A stretch of 64,000 nt of DNA, from assembly GCF_007362475.1 (NCBI RefSeq), contig NZ_CP041687.1, positions 2,294,001 through 2,358,000 of the forward strand. Reading direction: 5' to 3'. Below are positions 33,787-42,363 of the stretch, one piece after another. Numbering within the stretch: position 1 is the stretch's first letter; the number at the start of each line of letters is the position of its first letter. The position numbers were made by a program, and so were the translations under genes. Source of the stretch: Chryseobacterium sp. SNU WT5 (GTDB taxonomy: Bacteria > Bacteroidota > Bacteroidia > Flavobacteriales > Weeksellaceae). The notes under the pieces are model-generated. The model was not told the DNA's origin and made no database searches. It saw only the letters and a list, made by a program, of their open reading frames with translations.

Positions 33787-35609
33787 TAGAATTTACAAAC
33801 GAATTTCACCTCAAAGTAGATTTTGGACGGTTCAAAGATTACCATACCAACATGATCAAGTCGATCGTGAAAGTGATCGAATGGACCACCAGTATTTTTG
33901 ATGGGAAATATATCTCGCACCCAACCGAAATAGGATATTTCTTGGTTCCAAAAAACCAATGGGACACCATAGAAAAACCTTTCGAATTTAAAAAAGACAA
34001 CAGTTCTATCACCTTTCGAAACTATGTTTCTGTCGCCAAATTTAATTGGGAGAAAAAAGCATACATCGTCCCGGCCAACTTCATAAAAGAAGTGTACACG
34101 CTTGGAAAAATTTGCAAAGCCTCCCACATTAAAATCGGGGAACAACTGCCAGAAGAAGTTGATGTTATTTCACCGCTTCCGGATCTTGATTTTCATATTC
34201 CACTCTTAATGGGTGAAATGCGAGACTATCAAAAGAAGGGAGTTGCACGCGGTATTCAATTGAAAAAGTATATCAACGGAGACATGCCGGGACTCGGGAA
34301 AACCCTCCAAAGTATTGCCACCTTAGAAGGTGCTGCCATTAAAGGTGAAGACGTATTTCCTGCCTTGGTGATCTGTCCGTCTGCTTTAAAAATAAACTGG
34401 TTGCGGGAATTTGAACAGTGGACTGGCCGGAAAGCAATTGTTTTGAATGACAAAATAAAAACTTCCTGGCATGTGTATTACGAAATTGGTGAAGCTGATG
34501 TATTTATTACCAATCCCGAAAGCTTGAGAAAGTATTTTGTTCGAAAATATCCAAACAAAGCAGACTTAAAAACTTCTGCTGATATTGAAATGGACCCACG
34601 AATCGACCGCTTTAAATCGGTGATCATTGATGAAATTCATAAACTCAAAAACATGGAGTCTCAGCGCTCAAAAATTGCACTTCGGGTAACACGTGGAAAG
34701 AACTACATCATCGGATTAACCGGAACGCCTGTGGTCAACAAACCATCGGATTTATTAGCGCAATTGGGTATTATTTCCCGTCTTAAAAAATTCGGTGGAC
34801 TCAATGGTTTTAAAGCGAGGTATTGCGAAGGTGGTTCTGGATCATCCAACTTAAAAGAACTTAATTTCTTACTCAACAAAAACTGTTTTTTCCGACGTGA
34901 AAAACATGAGGTTTTAAAAGATCTTCCAGCGAAAATGAGACAAACAATTTTCTGCAGTCTGGACCCTGATATTCAAAAAGAATATTCCAAAGCGGAAAAT
35001 AATTTCCGGGCTTTTCTGGTGGATAATGATTTTACAGATAAAGAGATTGCTAAGAAATTGCGGTCGGCGGTTATCGTACAAATCACCATGTTGCTGCAAC
35101 TTTCTGCCAAAGGAAAGATTGAAGCGGCCAGAGAATACATTGACGAGATCGTAGATTCTGGACAAAAGATCGTGGTATTCTGCCGACATCGAATTGTGGT
35201 CGATCTGCTTTGTGAAATTTATCCACAAGCGGTACGAGTTACCGGATCTGAAAATGAAATTCAAAAACAGAATTCCGTGGATTCCTTCCAAAAAAGCGAA
35301 AAGACCAATATCATCATCGGATCTCATAGAGCTGCAGGAGTTGGTTTGACTTTAACCGCCAGTTCAGAAGTTTTATTTCTGGAATTGCCCTGGACATTTG
35401 CAGACTTAGAACAGTGTGAAGACCGATGCCACAGAATGGGACAACCAGAATCAGTTCGCTGTACGTCGCTTTTGGGCGAAAATACAATCGATAATTGGCT
35501 GTATGAGTTGATCATGGAGAAAAAGAAAATCGCGGACGCTGTGACGGGTGCTGATGATATTGTTCCGGTAAGTGTAGTAGATAGTATTATGAATGTTTTT
35601 AAAAAATAG
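33777..35609 (+). CDS. SNF2-family DNA helicase / translocase
   Basis: The 610-residue protein has an N-terminal domain of about 145 residues before the motor. Helicase motifs follow: YQKKGVARG (Q-like), MPGLGKTLQSIA (motif I), VICPSALKINW (Ia), IIDEIHKLKN (II, DEIH), GLTGTPVVN (III), VVFCRHR (IV), GSHRAAGVGLTLTASSEVLF (V, in part) and CEDRCHRMGQ (VI). The order is that of SWI2/SNF2 enzymes, and the overall size resembles small annealing-helicase-like (SMARCAL1-like) phage proteins. It likely remodels forks or removes proteins from phage DNA during replication. Confidence 0.9.
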   Translation: MQVVEFTNEFHLKVDFGRFKDYHTNMIKSIVKVIEWTTSIFDGKYISHPTEIGYFLVPKNQWDTIEKPFEFKKDNSSITFRNYVSVAKFNWEKKAYIVPANFIKEVYTLGKICKASHIKIGEQLPEEVDVISPLPDLDFHIPLLMGEMRDYQKKGVARGIQLKKYINGDMPGLGKTLQSIATLEGAAIKGEDVFPALVICPSALKINWLREFEQWTGRKAIVLNDKIKTSWHVYYEIGEADVFITNPESLRKYFVRKYPNKADLKTSADIEMDPRIDRFKSVIIDEIHKLKNMESQRSKIALRVTRGKNYIIGLTGTPVVNKPSDLLAQLGIISRLKKFGGLNGFKARYCEGGSGSSNLKELNFLLNKNCFFRREKHEVLKDLPAKMRQTIFCSLDPDIQKEYSKAENNFRAFLVDNDFTDKEIAKKLRSAVIVQITMLLQLSAKGKIEAAREYIDEIVDSGQKIVVFCRHRIVVDLLCEIYPQAVRVTGSENEIQKQNSVDSFQKSEKTNIIIGSHRAAGVGLTLTASSEVLFLELPWTFADLEQCEDRCHRMGQPESVRCTSLLGENTIDNWLYELIMEKKKIADAVTGADDIVPVSVVDSIMNVFKK

Positions 35610-35610
35610 A

Positions 35611-36003
35611 ATGATGGGTAAAATTAAAATTAATCAGGGGGTATATTTTATCGGTGAAAGTTTACCGATGACTGTGATGGCAAAAAGTGATAGATATATT
35701 ATTTGTTCGAGGAGTTTAGATGTAAAAGAAGATGAAGATCTTATTTCTGATGAAGTAAAAAGAGGTGCATATTTTAATAAACATGAGGCTTATAAAGATT
35801 TGAAAGAATGTCCTGTTTATTCAATTTTAGATTTAGAGGAAAATGTAAAAGGTCCTGACAGCTATATTTTCGGAATGTTTGATTATTCAAATTCGGATGA
35901 TTGTGAAGAAGCAATTGCTGAGCTTGAAGCTGAAGAAATGCAAGTCTCATATAGGAACAGATCTAATTTAAATATCGACTGGGAAAGAACAAAAACAAAT
36001 TAA
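35611..36003 (+). CDS. Phage protein of unknown function
   Basis: Start taken at ATG 35611 (MMGKIKINQGVYFIGE), just after the helicase stop. The 130-residue product combines strands (YFIGESLPMTVMAKSDRYII) and acidic helices (CEEAIAELEAEEM). No family recognised. Confidence 0.55.
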   Translation: MMGKIKINQGVYFIGESLPMTVMAKSDRYIICSRSLDVKEDEDLISDEVKRGAYFNKHEAYKDLKECPVYSILDLEENVKGPDSYIFGMFDYSNSDDCEEAIAELEAEEMQVSYRNRSNLNIDWERTKTN

Positions 36004-36004
36004 T

Positions 36005-36619
36005 ATGAAAGCACTATCAATAAAACAGCCTTGGGCTTCACTAATCGCTCACGGCATAAAAGACATCGAAAACCGAACCTGGAAAACCAATTTCAGAGGT
36101 CGGATTTATATTCATGCTTCAGGAACCAAAGTTTTGAATGGACTACGGGTTTTAACCGAAGAACAATATGTAATCGCACAAAAGATATTCCTAGAAAATG
36201 GTTTTGATAAATTTTCAGACTTACCAGTTTCGGCCATCATCGGAGAAGTTGAAATCGTGGATTGCGTAATTAATCATTCGAGCATTTGGGCGGAAGAAAC
36301 TGAACTTCCTGAACAATTAGGTAATCAATGTATATGGAACTGGGTTCTCGCCAATCCAATCCTCTACAAAAATCCAATTCTCAACGTGAAAGGGAAACTT
36401 TCTTTCTGGGAGCCGGATAATCATCTGGAAGAGTGTATCTGGTGTTCAGGTAGATCAAACTTTGAAGAAATGATTCAGGATGCGGGCGACAATCACTATT
36501 GCCCTGAATGCTGGAAAGAAGCCGAACCAATCCTGCAAGCAGAATATGACGAAATGATTAAGAACGGCGAAATCGATCCACTGGAAGCAAATGGTTTCTC
36601 TTTCGAAACAGGTGTATAA
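36005..36619 (+). CDS. ASCH-domain protein with C-terminal zinc-binding pairs
   Basis: The 204-residue protein opens with the ASCH signature MKALSIKQPWASLIAHGIKD, then IENRTWKTNFRGRIYIHASG, and continues with IIGEVEIVDCV. This is a PUA-like fold that binds RNA or modified bases. The end carries CIWCSGRS and CPECWKE, two Cys pairs likely to hold a zinc ion. In phages ASCH proteins are thought to bind RNA or modified nucleotides; the target is unknown here. Confidence 0.8.
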   Translation: MKALSIKQPWASLIAHGIKDIENRTWKTNFRGRIYIHASGTKVLNGLRVLTEEQYVIAQKIFLENGFDKFSDLPVSAIIGEVEIVDCVINHSSIWAEETELPEQLGNQCIWNWVLANPILYKNPILNVKGKLSFWEPDNHLEECIWCSGRSNFEEMIQDAGDNHYCPECWKEAEPILQAEYDEMIKNGEIDPLEANGFSFETGV

Positions 36620-36637
36620 AATTTAAATAAAGTAAAA

Positions 36638-37429
36638 ATGGCAAGACCGCAAAAAACAGGATTAGATTATTTCCCTTTGGACGTTGATTTCTTTGAAGAC
36701 GAAAAGATATTGGCCATCTCGGGGGAGTTCGCTGTGAAAGGTGAAATAATCGCGTTGAGGCTTCTTTGTGAAATATACAAGAATGGATATTTCGTGGAGT
36801 GGTCTGAACTACTTAAAAACAAAATGGCCCGACTTGGTGGCTTGTCTGCCGGATTAATAGAAGAGGTTGTAATTAAGCTTGTGAAATATGGGTTCTTTGA
36901 TGAGTCTCTATTTTGTGAACATAAAGTTTTAACCTCCAACGGAATCCAAAAACGATTCTTTGAAGCTGTAAAAAGAAGAAAAGATGTCAAATTTTCTAAA
37001 TATTTACTAATTGAAGGAGTTAATGTAAACATTAACCCCGCTAAAGATGTAGTTAATGTAAACATTAGTACACAAAGTAAAGTAGATGAAAGTAAAGTAG
37101 ATGAAAGTAAAGTAAATGAAAGTAAAGTAAAGAAAGTAGAAGAAAGCCCCGGTTTTTCATCTTCATCAACTCAACAAATTTTGCTTTCAAAACAAATTTC
37201 TATCGATCAATGGGCAATGATGTTCAAAGTTTCAAAAGAAAGAATTCATACCTGCATCTCCGAGTTTTCAGAATTTAAAGCCAGGCATTCCGAAAATACG
37301 TGGAAAAACGAAACCGATCTTTCAAAAAACTTTGAATTTTGGCTCCGGTCAAACGTGCACGCAAAATCCCTAAAACCTCAAAATCAAAATCAACCACATG
37401 CAAACCTCCAAAGAGCAAAAAGGCGATAA
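36638..37429 (+). CDS. DUF4373 (Lin1244/Lin1753-type) replication protein
   Basis: The 263-residue protein has an N-terminal winged-helix domain typical of DUF4373 (GLDYFPLDVDFFEDEKI, AVKGEIIALRLLCEIYKNGY, FFEAVKRRKDV). A low-complexity linker follows (SKVDESKVDESKVNESKV), then a C-terminal helical domain with WKNETDLSKNFEFWLRSN resembling DnaD-like regions. Such proteins start phage replication and hand over to a helicase loader, which is the next gene here. The linker DNA holds repeats that could be the origin. It overlaps the DnaC-like gene by 32 bases. Confidence 0.8.
   Translation: MARPQKTGLDYFPLDVDFFEDEKILAISGEFAVKGEIIALRLLCEIYKNGYFVEWSELLKNKMARLGGLSAGLIEEVVIKLVKYGFFDESLFCEHKVLTSNGIQKRFFEAVKRRKDVKFSKYLLIEGVNVNINPAKDVVNVNISTQSKVDESKVDESKVNESKVKKVEESPGFSSSSTQQILLSKQISIDQWAMMFKVSKERIHTCISEFSEFKARHSENTWKNETDLSKNFEFWLRSNVHAKSLKPQNQNQPHANLQRAKRR
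37019..37133. repeat. Palindrome pair and four 15-bp iterons, possible replication origin
   Basis: Inside the DUF4373 gene, GTTAATGTAAACATTA occurs at 37019-37034 and 37052-37067, with a 33-base period. Each contains the palindrome TTAATGT-AA-ACATTA(A). Directly after come four tandem units of the form AAAGTAAAGTAGATG at 37074-37133 (the third and fourth with one or two changes). AT content is high. Iterons inside the initiator gene are a familiar origin layout in temperate phages. The repeats are also in frame and may only encode the linker. Confidence 0.5.
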
Positions 37430-38285
37430 GTTAATTCCGCCCGCAAAAAGTTCTGCAATCAAAATGCTTCAAGCTATAAAACCTGATCATCCGATTGCAA
37501 AAAAATATGAAGAAGATTACGAAGAATATCAAAAAAACTTTCAAAATCATCTCAATTCTTTACCGAAAAAAGAAGAAATAATCCTTCCGGATCTTCACCC
37601 AATCCCCGTTGATAATCTCTACGCAGTTTTCAAAGAAGGTTTTAAATTTTTCAACGGTAAAGACTTTGACGAAAATTGCAATAACGGTGAAGGTCGAAAA
37701 TTAGCCAGAACACTCTGTGCTTATTTCCTCGAAAAAGACGGGTTTTATAAATCCCCGCTTCTCAACAATAAATCAAATCCCAATCTAAAAAAAGGGCTAA
37801 TGATCATTGGATCTTACGGAACGGGTAAGACTTGCATTTTAAAAACTTTTTATCAAATTTTCGCCAACGCAAACAATCATCCGATCAAAGTAATCGACAA
37901 AAACGGCACAGATCAATTTTTGGGACGGTATAAATTGGGGTTTGGATATTTTACGGCTAATGACATCGTTAAAAAATTTGAATCGATTTTAGACCACTCT
38001 GAGAAAGAAGCATTTTGGAACCGTTACAAAGTCGGATTTAAGTATTTTGATGACATCATGACCGAGAATACCGCCTCAAATTACGGTAAAATCGAAATTT
38101 TCAAGGACATTTTGGAGATGAGATACACTTCTGGTGCCCGAACACTCATCAGTCTCAACTACTCCGGAACCTCGGTTGATGAAACCCTCGAAGCACTTTC
38201 AAACAAGTACGGTGAAAGGGTTTACGATCGTTTGTTTGAGATGTTTAATATCATCGAATTGAAGGGTGAGAGCCTACGCCGCTAG
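37398..38285 (+). CDS. DnaC-like helicase loader ATPase
   Basis: The 295-residue protein has an AAA+ domain with Walker A GSYGTGKTC, Walker B YFDDIMTE, a sensor I stretch ARTLISLNYSG, and a final arginine-finger region RLFEMFNIIELKGESLRR matching the DnaC/DnaI end. It loads the replicative helicase at the origin. No phage DnaB gene is visible, so the host helicase is probably recruited. Confidence 0.85.
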   Translation: MQTSKEQKGDKLIPPAKSSAIKMLQAIKPDHPIAKKYEEDYEEYQKNFQNHLNSLPKKEEIILPDLHPIPVDNLYAVFKEGFKFFNGKDFDENCNNGEGRKLARTLCAYFLEKDGFYKSPLLNNKSNPNLKKGLMIIGSYGTGKTCILKTFYQIFANANNHPIKVIDKNGTDQFLGRYKLGFGYFTANDIVKKFESILDHSEKEAFWNRYKVGFKYFDDIMTENTASNYGKIEIFKDILEMRYTSGARTLISLNYSGTSVDETLEALSNKYGERVYDRLFEMFNIIELKGESLRR

Positions 38286-38332
38286 GTCAACTTGGGTCAT
38301 ATAAAATTTAACAATCAAAAACAAAAAGAACA

Positions 38333-38776
38333 ATGGAAAAAGAAACGACGTTACGTAACGAGAGTTCGTCTGCGACAAAACCCGTGTTTGTGGCTGGGCT
38401 CTCTATTGAAGATTGGATTGCCAAAGAAACTGCACCAAGAACTCCAAGTTTATGGGGTCAAAAATATCCAGAATATTGCCCTTATTTATGCGAAAATGTT
38501 CTTGGCGATGGATTACAATTAGTTTACCTAGGAACAATAAACAATCGCCCTTATCATTGGTTGATTTTAATTGACAGTAAAACAGACGTAACCTCAGATG
38601 AATTTGATTTTGAAGATATTTTACAACCAATAGAAGAAGAATGTGGGAGATGTGAAGATGACGAATGCGAAAGGTGTCAAGAAAATGGCTACGAATGCGA
38701 ATATCCAAACAATATATCTTGGGGCGGTGGTCATTGGGGTATGATTGTAAATTTTGGTACTGGTGAGGTCGGTTAA
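38333..38776 (+). CDS. Phage protein of unknown function, Cys-rich centre
   Basis: The 147-residue product has strands and Trp-rich segments (SIEDWIAKETAPRTPSLWGQ, HWLILIDSKT). An acidic Cys cluster (EECGRCEDDECERCQENGYE) could bind zinc, and the end is Gly-rich (ISWGGGHWGMIVNFG). No family recognised. Confidence 0.55.
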   Translation: MEKETTLRNESSSATKPVFVAGLSIEDWIAKETAPRTPSLWGQKYPEYCPYLCENVLGDGLQLVYLGTINNRPYHWLILIDSKTDVTSDEFDFEDILQPIEEECGRCEDDECERCQENGYECEYPNNISWGGGHWGMIVNFGTGEVG

Positions 38777-38792
38777 TAAACAGAAATAAATA

Positions 38793-39266
38793 ATGAGTTG
38801 GACAAAAGCCGATTTAAATAAACTCCAGGGCAAAGTGAAATCAATTCACATTCCTCCGGTACCGAAAAATAAGGTGATCATTCCAAAATCAATTGGGAAA
38901 TACAAACTGCACATCATTCAGGTTCTAAAATCGAGTGGTCTGCATTTCGTAGAGGAACTGCAGTTTGATCAAAAAAGAAAATTTCGATTTGATTGGGCGA
39001 TCCCGGAACTGATGTTGGGAATTGAGTTCGAAGGAATCATTTCTGAAAAAAGCAGACATACAACCATTCAGGGATTCAGTACTGATTGTGAAAAATATAA
39101 TCTTTGCCAAATTGCTGGTTGGAAAGTTTTGCGATATACCGTTTTGAATTATACCGATTTTGAGAAGGATTTGAATGGAATAATTTGTATATTTGAAAAG
39201 CAAAACCGCACCATGCGACAACATGATACGGTTTCTAATAATCAAAATAAATGTAACTTATTATGA
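38793..39266 (+). CDS. PD-(D/E)XK-type nuclease (VRR-NUC / resolvase-like)
   Basis: The 157-residue protein has the nuclease pattern KFRFDWAIPELMLGIEFEG (Asp, Glu-rich strand), then SRHTTIQGFSTDCEKYNLCQ and IAGWKVLRYT. This is the core of small PD-(D/E)XK endonucleases in phages that often take the place of RusA-type Holliday junction resolvases. It sits between the helicase loader and terminase modules, where a resolvase is expected. It overlaps the HNH gene by 4 bases. Confidence 0.72.
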   Translation: MSWTKADLNKLQGKVKSIHIPPVPKNKVIIPKSIGKYKLHIIQVLKSSGLHFVEELQFDQKRKFRFDWAIPELMLGIEFEGIISEKSRHTTIQGFSTDCEKYNLCQIAGWKVLRYTVLNYTDFEKDLNGIICIFEKQNRTMRQHDTVSNNQNKCNLL

Positions 39267-39853
39267 AAACTACTGCAAATGTAGCCAATATTCCTTTTTG
39301 GCAAAACACTAATTTAAAAAGTTTACCTAATGAAATCTGGAAAGACATCAATGGTTTTGATGGATATTTAGCGTCGAATTTAGGACGCTTAAAAGCATTG
39401 TCAAAACCAAAGTGGAATGGTAATGTATATTACAATACTCCTGAAAAAATAATGAAACAGTCAGTTGCCAAAACAGGTTATTTGGTTGTATCAATGAAAA
39501 GAAAAACACAATATGTTCACAGAATTATTGGAATAGCATTTCATTCAGAAGAAAATTTTAAATTACTAGACATCAACCATATTAACGGAATTAAGACAGA
39601 TAACCGTGGTGAAAATTTAGAGTGGTGTACTAGAAGTGAAAATATTTTACATGCATTTTCTACCGGCTTAAATACCAGCGTTTGCGTTGTTTCAGAAGAA
39701 ACCGCAAAAAATATTATTGCAAAACATCACGAAACTGGACTTGGTAAAGTTTTATTACAAAGATATTTTTTTCCCAATGTCAATAAAAGCACAATTCAAA
39801 GTATCACCGATGGTAAAAACTGGAAGCATTTACCAAGACCATTAAAAAAATAA
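39263..39853 (+). CDS. NUMOD4-HNH homing endonuclease
   Basis: The 196-residue protein has a NUMOD4 motif (EIWKDINGFDGYLASNLGRL), then a basic linker and an HNH core (YVHRIIGIAFH, INHINGIKTDNRGENLEWCT) with the HxxN arrangement. A C-terminal HTH-like segment (SKSTIQSITDGKNWKHL) follows. Such genes are free-standing homing endonucleases that spread between phages. Being inserted neatly between resolvase-like and MmcB-like genes, it may be a recent arrival. Confidence 0.82.
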   Translation: MKTTANVANIPFWQNTNLKSLPNEIWKDINGFDGYLASNLGRLKALSKPKWNGNVYYNTPEKIMKQSVAKTGYLVVSMKRKTQYVHRIIGIAFHSEENFKLLDINHINGIKTDNRGENLEWCTRSENILHAFSTGLNTSVCVVSEETAKNIIAKHHETGLGKVLLQRYFFPNVNKSTIQSITDGKNWKHLPRPLKK

Positions 39854-39907
39854 ACGATAATTATTTGGATATTGAAAGTGATCTCAAGGAAATAGTAAAA
39901 TAAAAAA

Positions 39908-40543
39908 ATGACAGAAAAAATAATTCAAAAAGCATTATACACTAAATTTTCATCACACCAATTTAAGTTTGCAAATGCTTTTTATTTCGAAAATGAAAGC
40001 GATTTTTTAACGTTTCTTCCATCAGGATACTGTTATGAATTTGAAATAAAAATAAGCCGTTCAGACTTTAAGGCTGATTTTAAGAAAATAAAACATCAAA
40101 TACATGCGGAAAACGATAAAGGGAATGAATACTTCATGGATAAGAAAGGCATGAGAACGAATTATGACCCATCTTGGGAATTCTGCAAAAACTTTCCCGA
40201 ATTGGTCATTGCAGAAGAATATCAGGACTATCGGCAAAAAAGATATAACGAGTGGTCCATTCGATTAAAATTCAACCCGTATTCCATGATAGATTTTAGA
40301 AGAGTTTCAAATGAAAGATTACCTAATAAATTCTTTTACGCCGTTCCTGCTGGATTGATTTCCAAAGGCGAAGTTCCGGAGTATGCAGGCTTAGTTTACA
40401 TCAATGAAGATTTAACCGTAACAAAAATAAAAGACGGGAAATTCATTCATAAAGATCTTCTGAAGCCGCAAAAACTATGGAATAAAATCTATTATGCTTA
40501 TGAAAACTTATTGAGGTCAACTCTTTATTCTAATTCGCAGTAA
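39908..40543 (+). CDS. MmcB-like / PD-(D/E)XK DNA-processing protein
   Basis: The 211-residue protein contains YEFEIKISRSDFKADFKKIK, a Glu-x-Lys strand with following helix typical of PD-(D/E)XK folds, and LPNKFFYAVPAGLI plus VPEYAGLVYI, typical of MmcB-family DNA repair proteins. The exact reaction is not known. It ends before a regulatory gap with a palindrome and promoter. Confidence 0.62.
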   Translation: MTEKIIQKALYTKFSSHQFKFANAFYFENESDFLTFLPSGYCYEFEIKISRSDFKADFKKIKHQIHAENDKGNEYFMDKKGMRTNYDPSWEFCKNFPELVIAEEYQDYRQKRYNEWSIRLKFNPYSMIDFRRVSNERLPNKFFYAVPAGLISKGEVPEYAGLVYINEDLTVTKIKDGKFIHKDLLKPQKLWNKIYYAYENLLRSTLYSNSQ

Positions 40544-40570
40544 CCGCTTGTTTTTTTTATTCCATTGAAA

Positions 40571-40585
40571 TTGTATGATATACAA
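40571..40585. promoter_or_regulatory. Late-module palindrome, copy 1
   Basis: TTGTATGATATACAA, a perfect 6-bp inverted repeat with a 3-base centre, 11 bases upstream of a TATTTTTG -7 box. Two further copies stand at 43950 and 57793. Confidence 0.7.
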
Positions 40586-40596
40586 CTTTTAATTTA

Positions 40597-40604
40597 TATT
40601 TTTG
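40597..40604 (+). promoter_or_regulatory. -7 box of the methyltransferase/terminase unit
   Basis: TATTTTTG matches TAnnTTTG and lies only 4 bases before the ATG at 40609, so a transcript from here would be leaderless or nearly so. Confidence 0.55.
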
Positions 40605-40608
40605 TACC

Positions 40609-41529
40609 ATGCTCGAAAGAATTCAACTCCACCATGCAGATAATTTAGAAATAATGAAAACCCTTTCAGATGAAAGTGTAGATGTTATTTGCATTGATCT
40701 ACCGTATTTATATCTGAAAAACCAGAAGCTCGAAAGGGTTTTTGATGAGTTGAAATTCTTTTCTGAATGCAAAAGACTTTTGACAAAAGATGGTTTTATT
40801 ATAATGTTCGGGCGTGGGACTTCTTTTTACCGTTGGAATACAATTTTGGAATATCTTGGATATACCTTCAAAGAAGAAATAATCTGGAATAAATCTTATG
40901 GCAGCAGTCCTCTAATGGCCATTACAAGAATTCATGAAACTATTTCAATTTTCTCAAAAGGAAATGGCTCTATTTCTAAAGTTAAAGTTCCTTATTTAGA
41001 AATGAGATCCTTTGATATTGGAGCAATTAAAACTGATGTAAGCCGGATCAATAGTTCCTTCGGAAATAAAAAACATTTTGAAGCGCTTCTAAAATATTTT
41101 AATGATGGTGAAATTTCCTTTGATGGCGATTATGATTCGTCAACAACTATAACTTCAGGAAGAAAAAGAGTAAATAGATGCATTTCAACCGCACAGGCAA
41201 TAATTGACGGGATGAATGAAAAAAGTATAATTAAGCTAAAGAGAGAACACTACACTTCAATCCATCCAACCCAAAAACCCGTACGATTATTGGAGCGTCT
41301 TTTAAATTTGGTACTTCCGAAAGATAAGAAGGAAATAGTAATCGCCGATTTTTTCGCTGGTTCTATGTCGTGTATGGAAGCCGTTATCAATCTTCAAAAT
41401 CAAAACCCGGATAAAACTTTTCACGGCATTGCTACAGAAATAGATGAAGAATATTTTTTAGCAGGAAAAGAAAGAATTGAAAATAAGATCAAAACCGAAA
41501 TTAATTTATTTAATCAGACAGTTATTTAA
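40609..41529 (+). CDS. Phage DNA methyltransferase (amino group, DLPY type)
   Basis: The 306-residue enzyme has motif IV DLPY at 30-33 within VDVICIDLPYLYLK, target strands DGFIIMFGRGTSF and EEIIWNK, then HPTQKPVRLLERLLN (motif X), and SAM-binding motif I ADFFAGSMS near 245. The motif order IV to I marks a beta-class amino-methyltransferase. DLPY in place of DPPY is a known but less common form. It probably protects phage DNA against restriction. Its position directly before the putative small terminase gene is frequent in Bacteroidota prophages. Confidence 0.87.
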   Translation: MLERIQLHHADNLEIMKTLSDESVDVICIDLPYLYLKNQKLERVFDELKFFSECKRLLTKDGFIIMFGRGTSFYRWNTILEYLGYTFKEEIIWNKSYGSSPLMAITRIHETISIFSKGNGSISKVKVPYLEMRSFDIGAIKTDVSRINSSFGNKKHFEALLKYFNDGEISFDGDYDSSTTITSGRKRVNRCISTAQAIIDGMNEKSIIKLKREHYTSIHPTQKPVRLLERLLNLVLPKDKKEIVIADFFAGSMSCMEAVINLQNQNPDKTFHGIATEIDEEYFLAGKERIENKIKTEINLFNQTVI

Positions 41530-41535
41530 TTCACC

Positions 41536-41961
41536 ATGTCAAAAGCCTCGACACTTGAAAAAGAAAAGAGAATTCAATCCGTTATGGGTTGGATTATTTC
41601 CGGTATGCCAACTTACAAACTTTTAAAAAAAGTAAAAGACACTTTCAAAGTTGAAAACAGACAAGCGCGCCGATACATTAACGAGGCTTTTAACCGATGG
41701 AAGCCAGAAGCCGATGAAAATATTGAAAGCAAGCGACACGCCCGAATTGATGAACTCAAAGAAATTCTTACTGGAATGTCAGCAGCGAATAAAAAAACGC
41801 CTGCCGGAATCAGAACCATCTTAGCGGTGAAAAAGGAAATGTCGAAACTTGAAAATCTTTATCCAGCGAAAAGATTCATTCATTCCAACGATCCAGATAA
41901 TCCACTCCCAGAAAACTCAACCCAAGTTTCAATATTTCAAATTCCAGAAAATAATAGATAA
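41536..41961 (+). CDS. Putative small terminase subunit
   Basis: The 141-residue protein has an N-terminal helical HTH-like region (RIQSVMGWIISGMPTYKLLK) and a basic, helical middle (QARRYINEAFNRWKPEAD), followed by RIDELKEILTGM. This suits TerS, which recognises the packaging site. Assignment rests on position, one gene before TerL, and overall shape. Confidence 0.55.
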   Translation: MSKASTLEKEKRIQSVMGWIISGMPTYKLLKKVKDTFKVENRQARRYINEAFNRWKPEADENIESKRHARIDELKEILTGMSAANKKTPAGIRTILAVKKEMSKLENLYPAKRFIHSNDPDNPLPENSTQVSIFQIPENNR

Positions 41962-41964
41962 ATT

Positions 41965-42324
41965 ATGAAAATAGAAGAATTAAGGCTAGGAAATATTATA
42001 CATGTGGACACGGGTTTTCATGATTTCGGATATAAAAAAGGCACTCATGTTATTGATAAAAGATTACTGATTGATATTCTAACTTATTCTACTCTTCAAA
42101 AATGCATCAAAGCGGTTCCTGTCACAGAAGAATGGTTGTTGAAGTTTGGGTTTAAAAGATTTCCGTGGGGGCTCGTTATAGGTGAGTTGCTTTTTAAAGA
42201 CAATTTAAAATGTACAGAATTAACCTTTGAAGTAGGAAATGGTTTTCGTGTTGAATTAAAATATGTTCACCACCTGCAAAATTTTTATTTCGATTTTAAC
42301 AACGAAGAATTAAAACAACAATAG
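41965..42324 (+). CDS. Phage protein of unknown function (VTEEWLLKFGF type)
   Basis: The 119-residue product starts MKIEELRLGNIIHVDTG and contains VTEEWLLKFGFKRF. This pattern is very common in Bacteroidota phages and prophages without a known role. It interrupts the putative terS-terL pair, with gaps of 3 and 39 bases. Confidence 0.6.
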   Translation: MKIEELRLGNIIHVDTGFHDFGYKKGTHVIDKRLLIDILTYSTLQKCIKAVPVTEEWLLKFGFKRFPWGLVIGELLFKDNLKCTELTFEVGNGFRVELKYVHHLQNFYFDFNNEELKQQ

Positions 42325-42363
42325 CCGTTAATTTATATACAAAATCCCGCAAAAATTATATAA

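Noticed and set aside
37074-37133. CRISPR-like tandem repeats
   Set aside because: Units are 15 bp, contiguous, without spacers and in frame in a coding linker; no cas genes.
38292-38522. Plus-strand ORF in another frame of the 38333-38776 gene
   Set aside because: Arg/Lys/Leu-rich shadow without coupling; the 147-residue frame has coherent domains.
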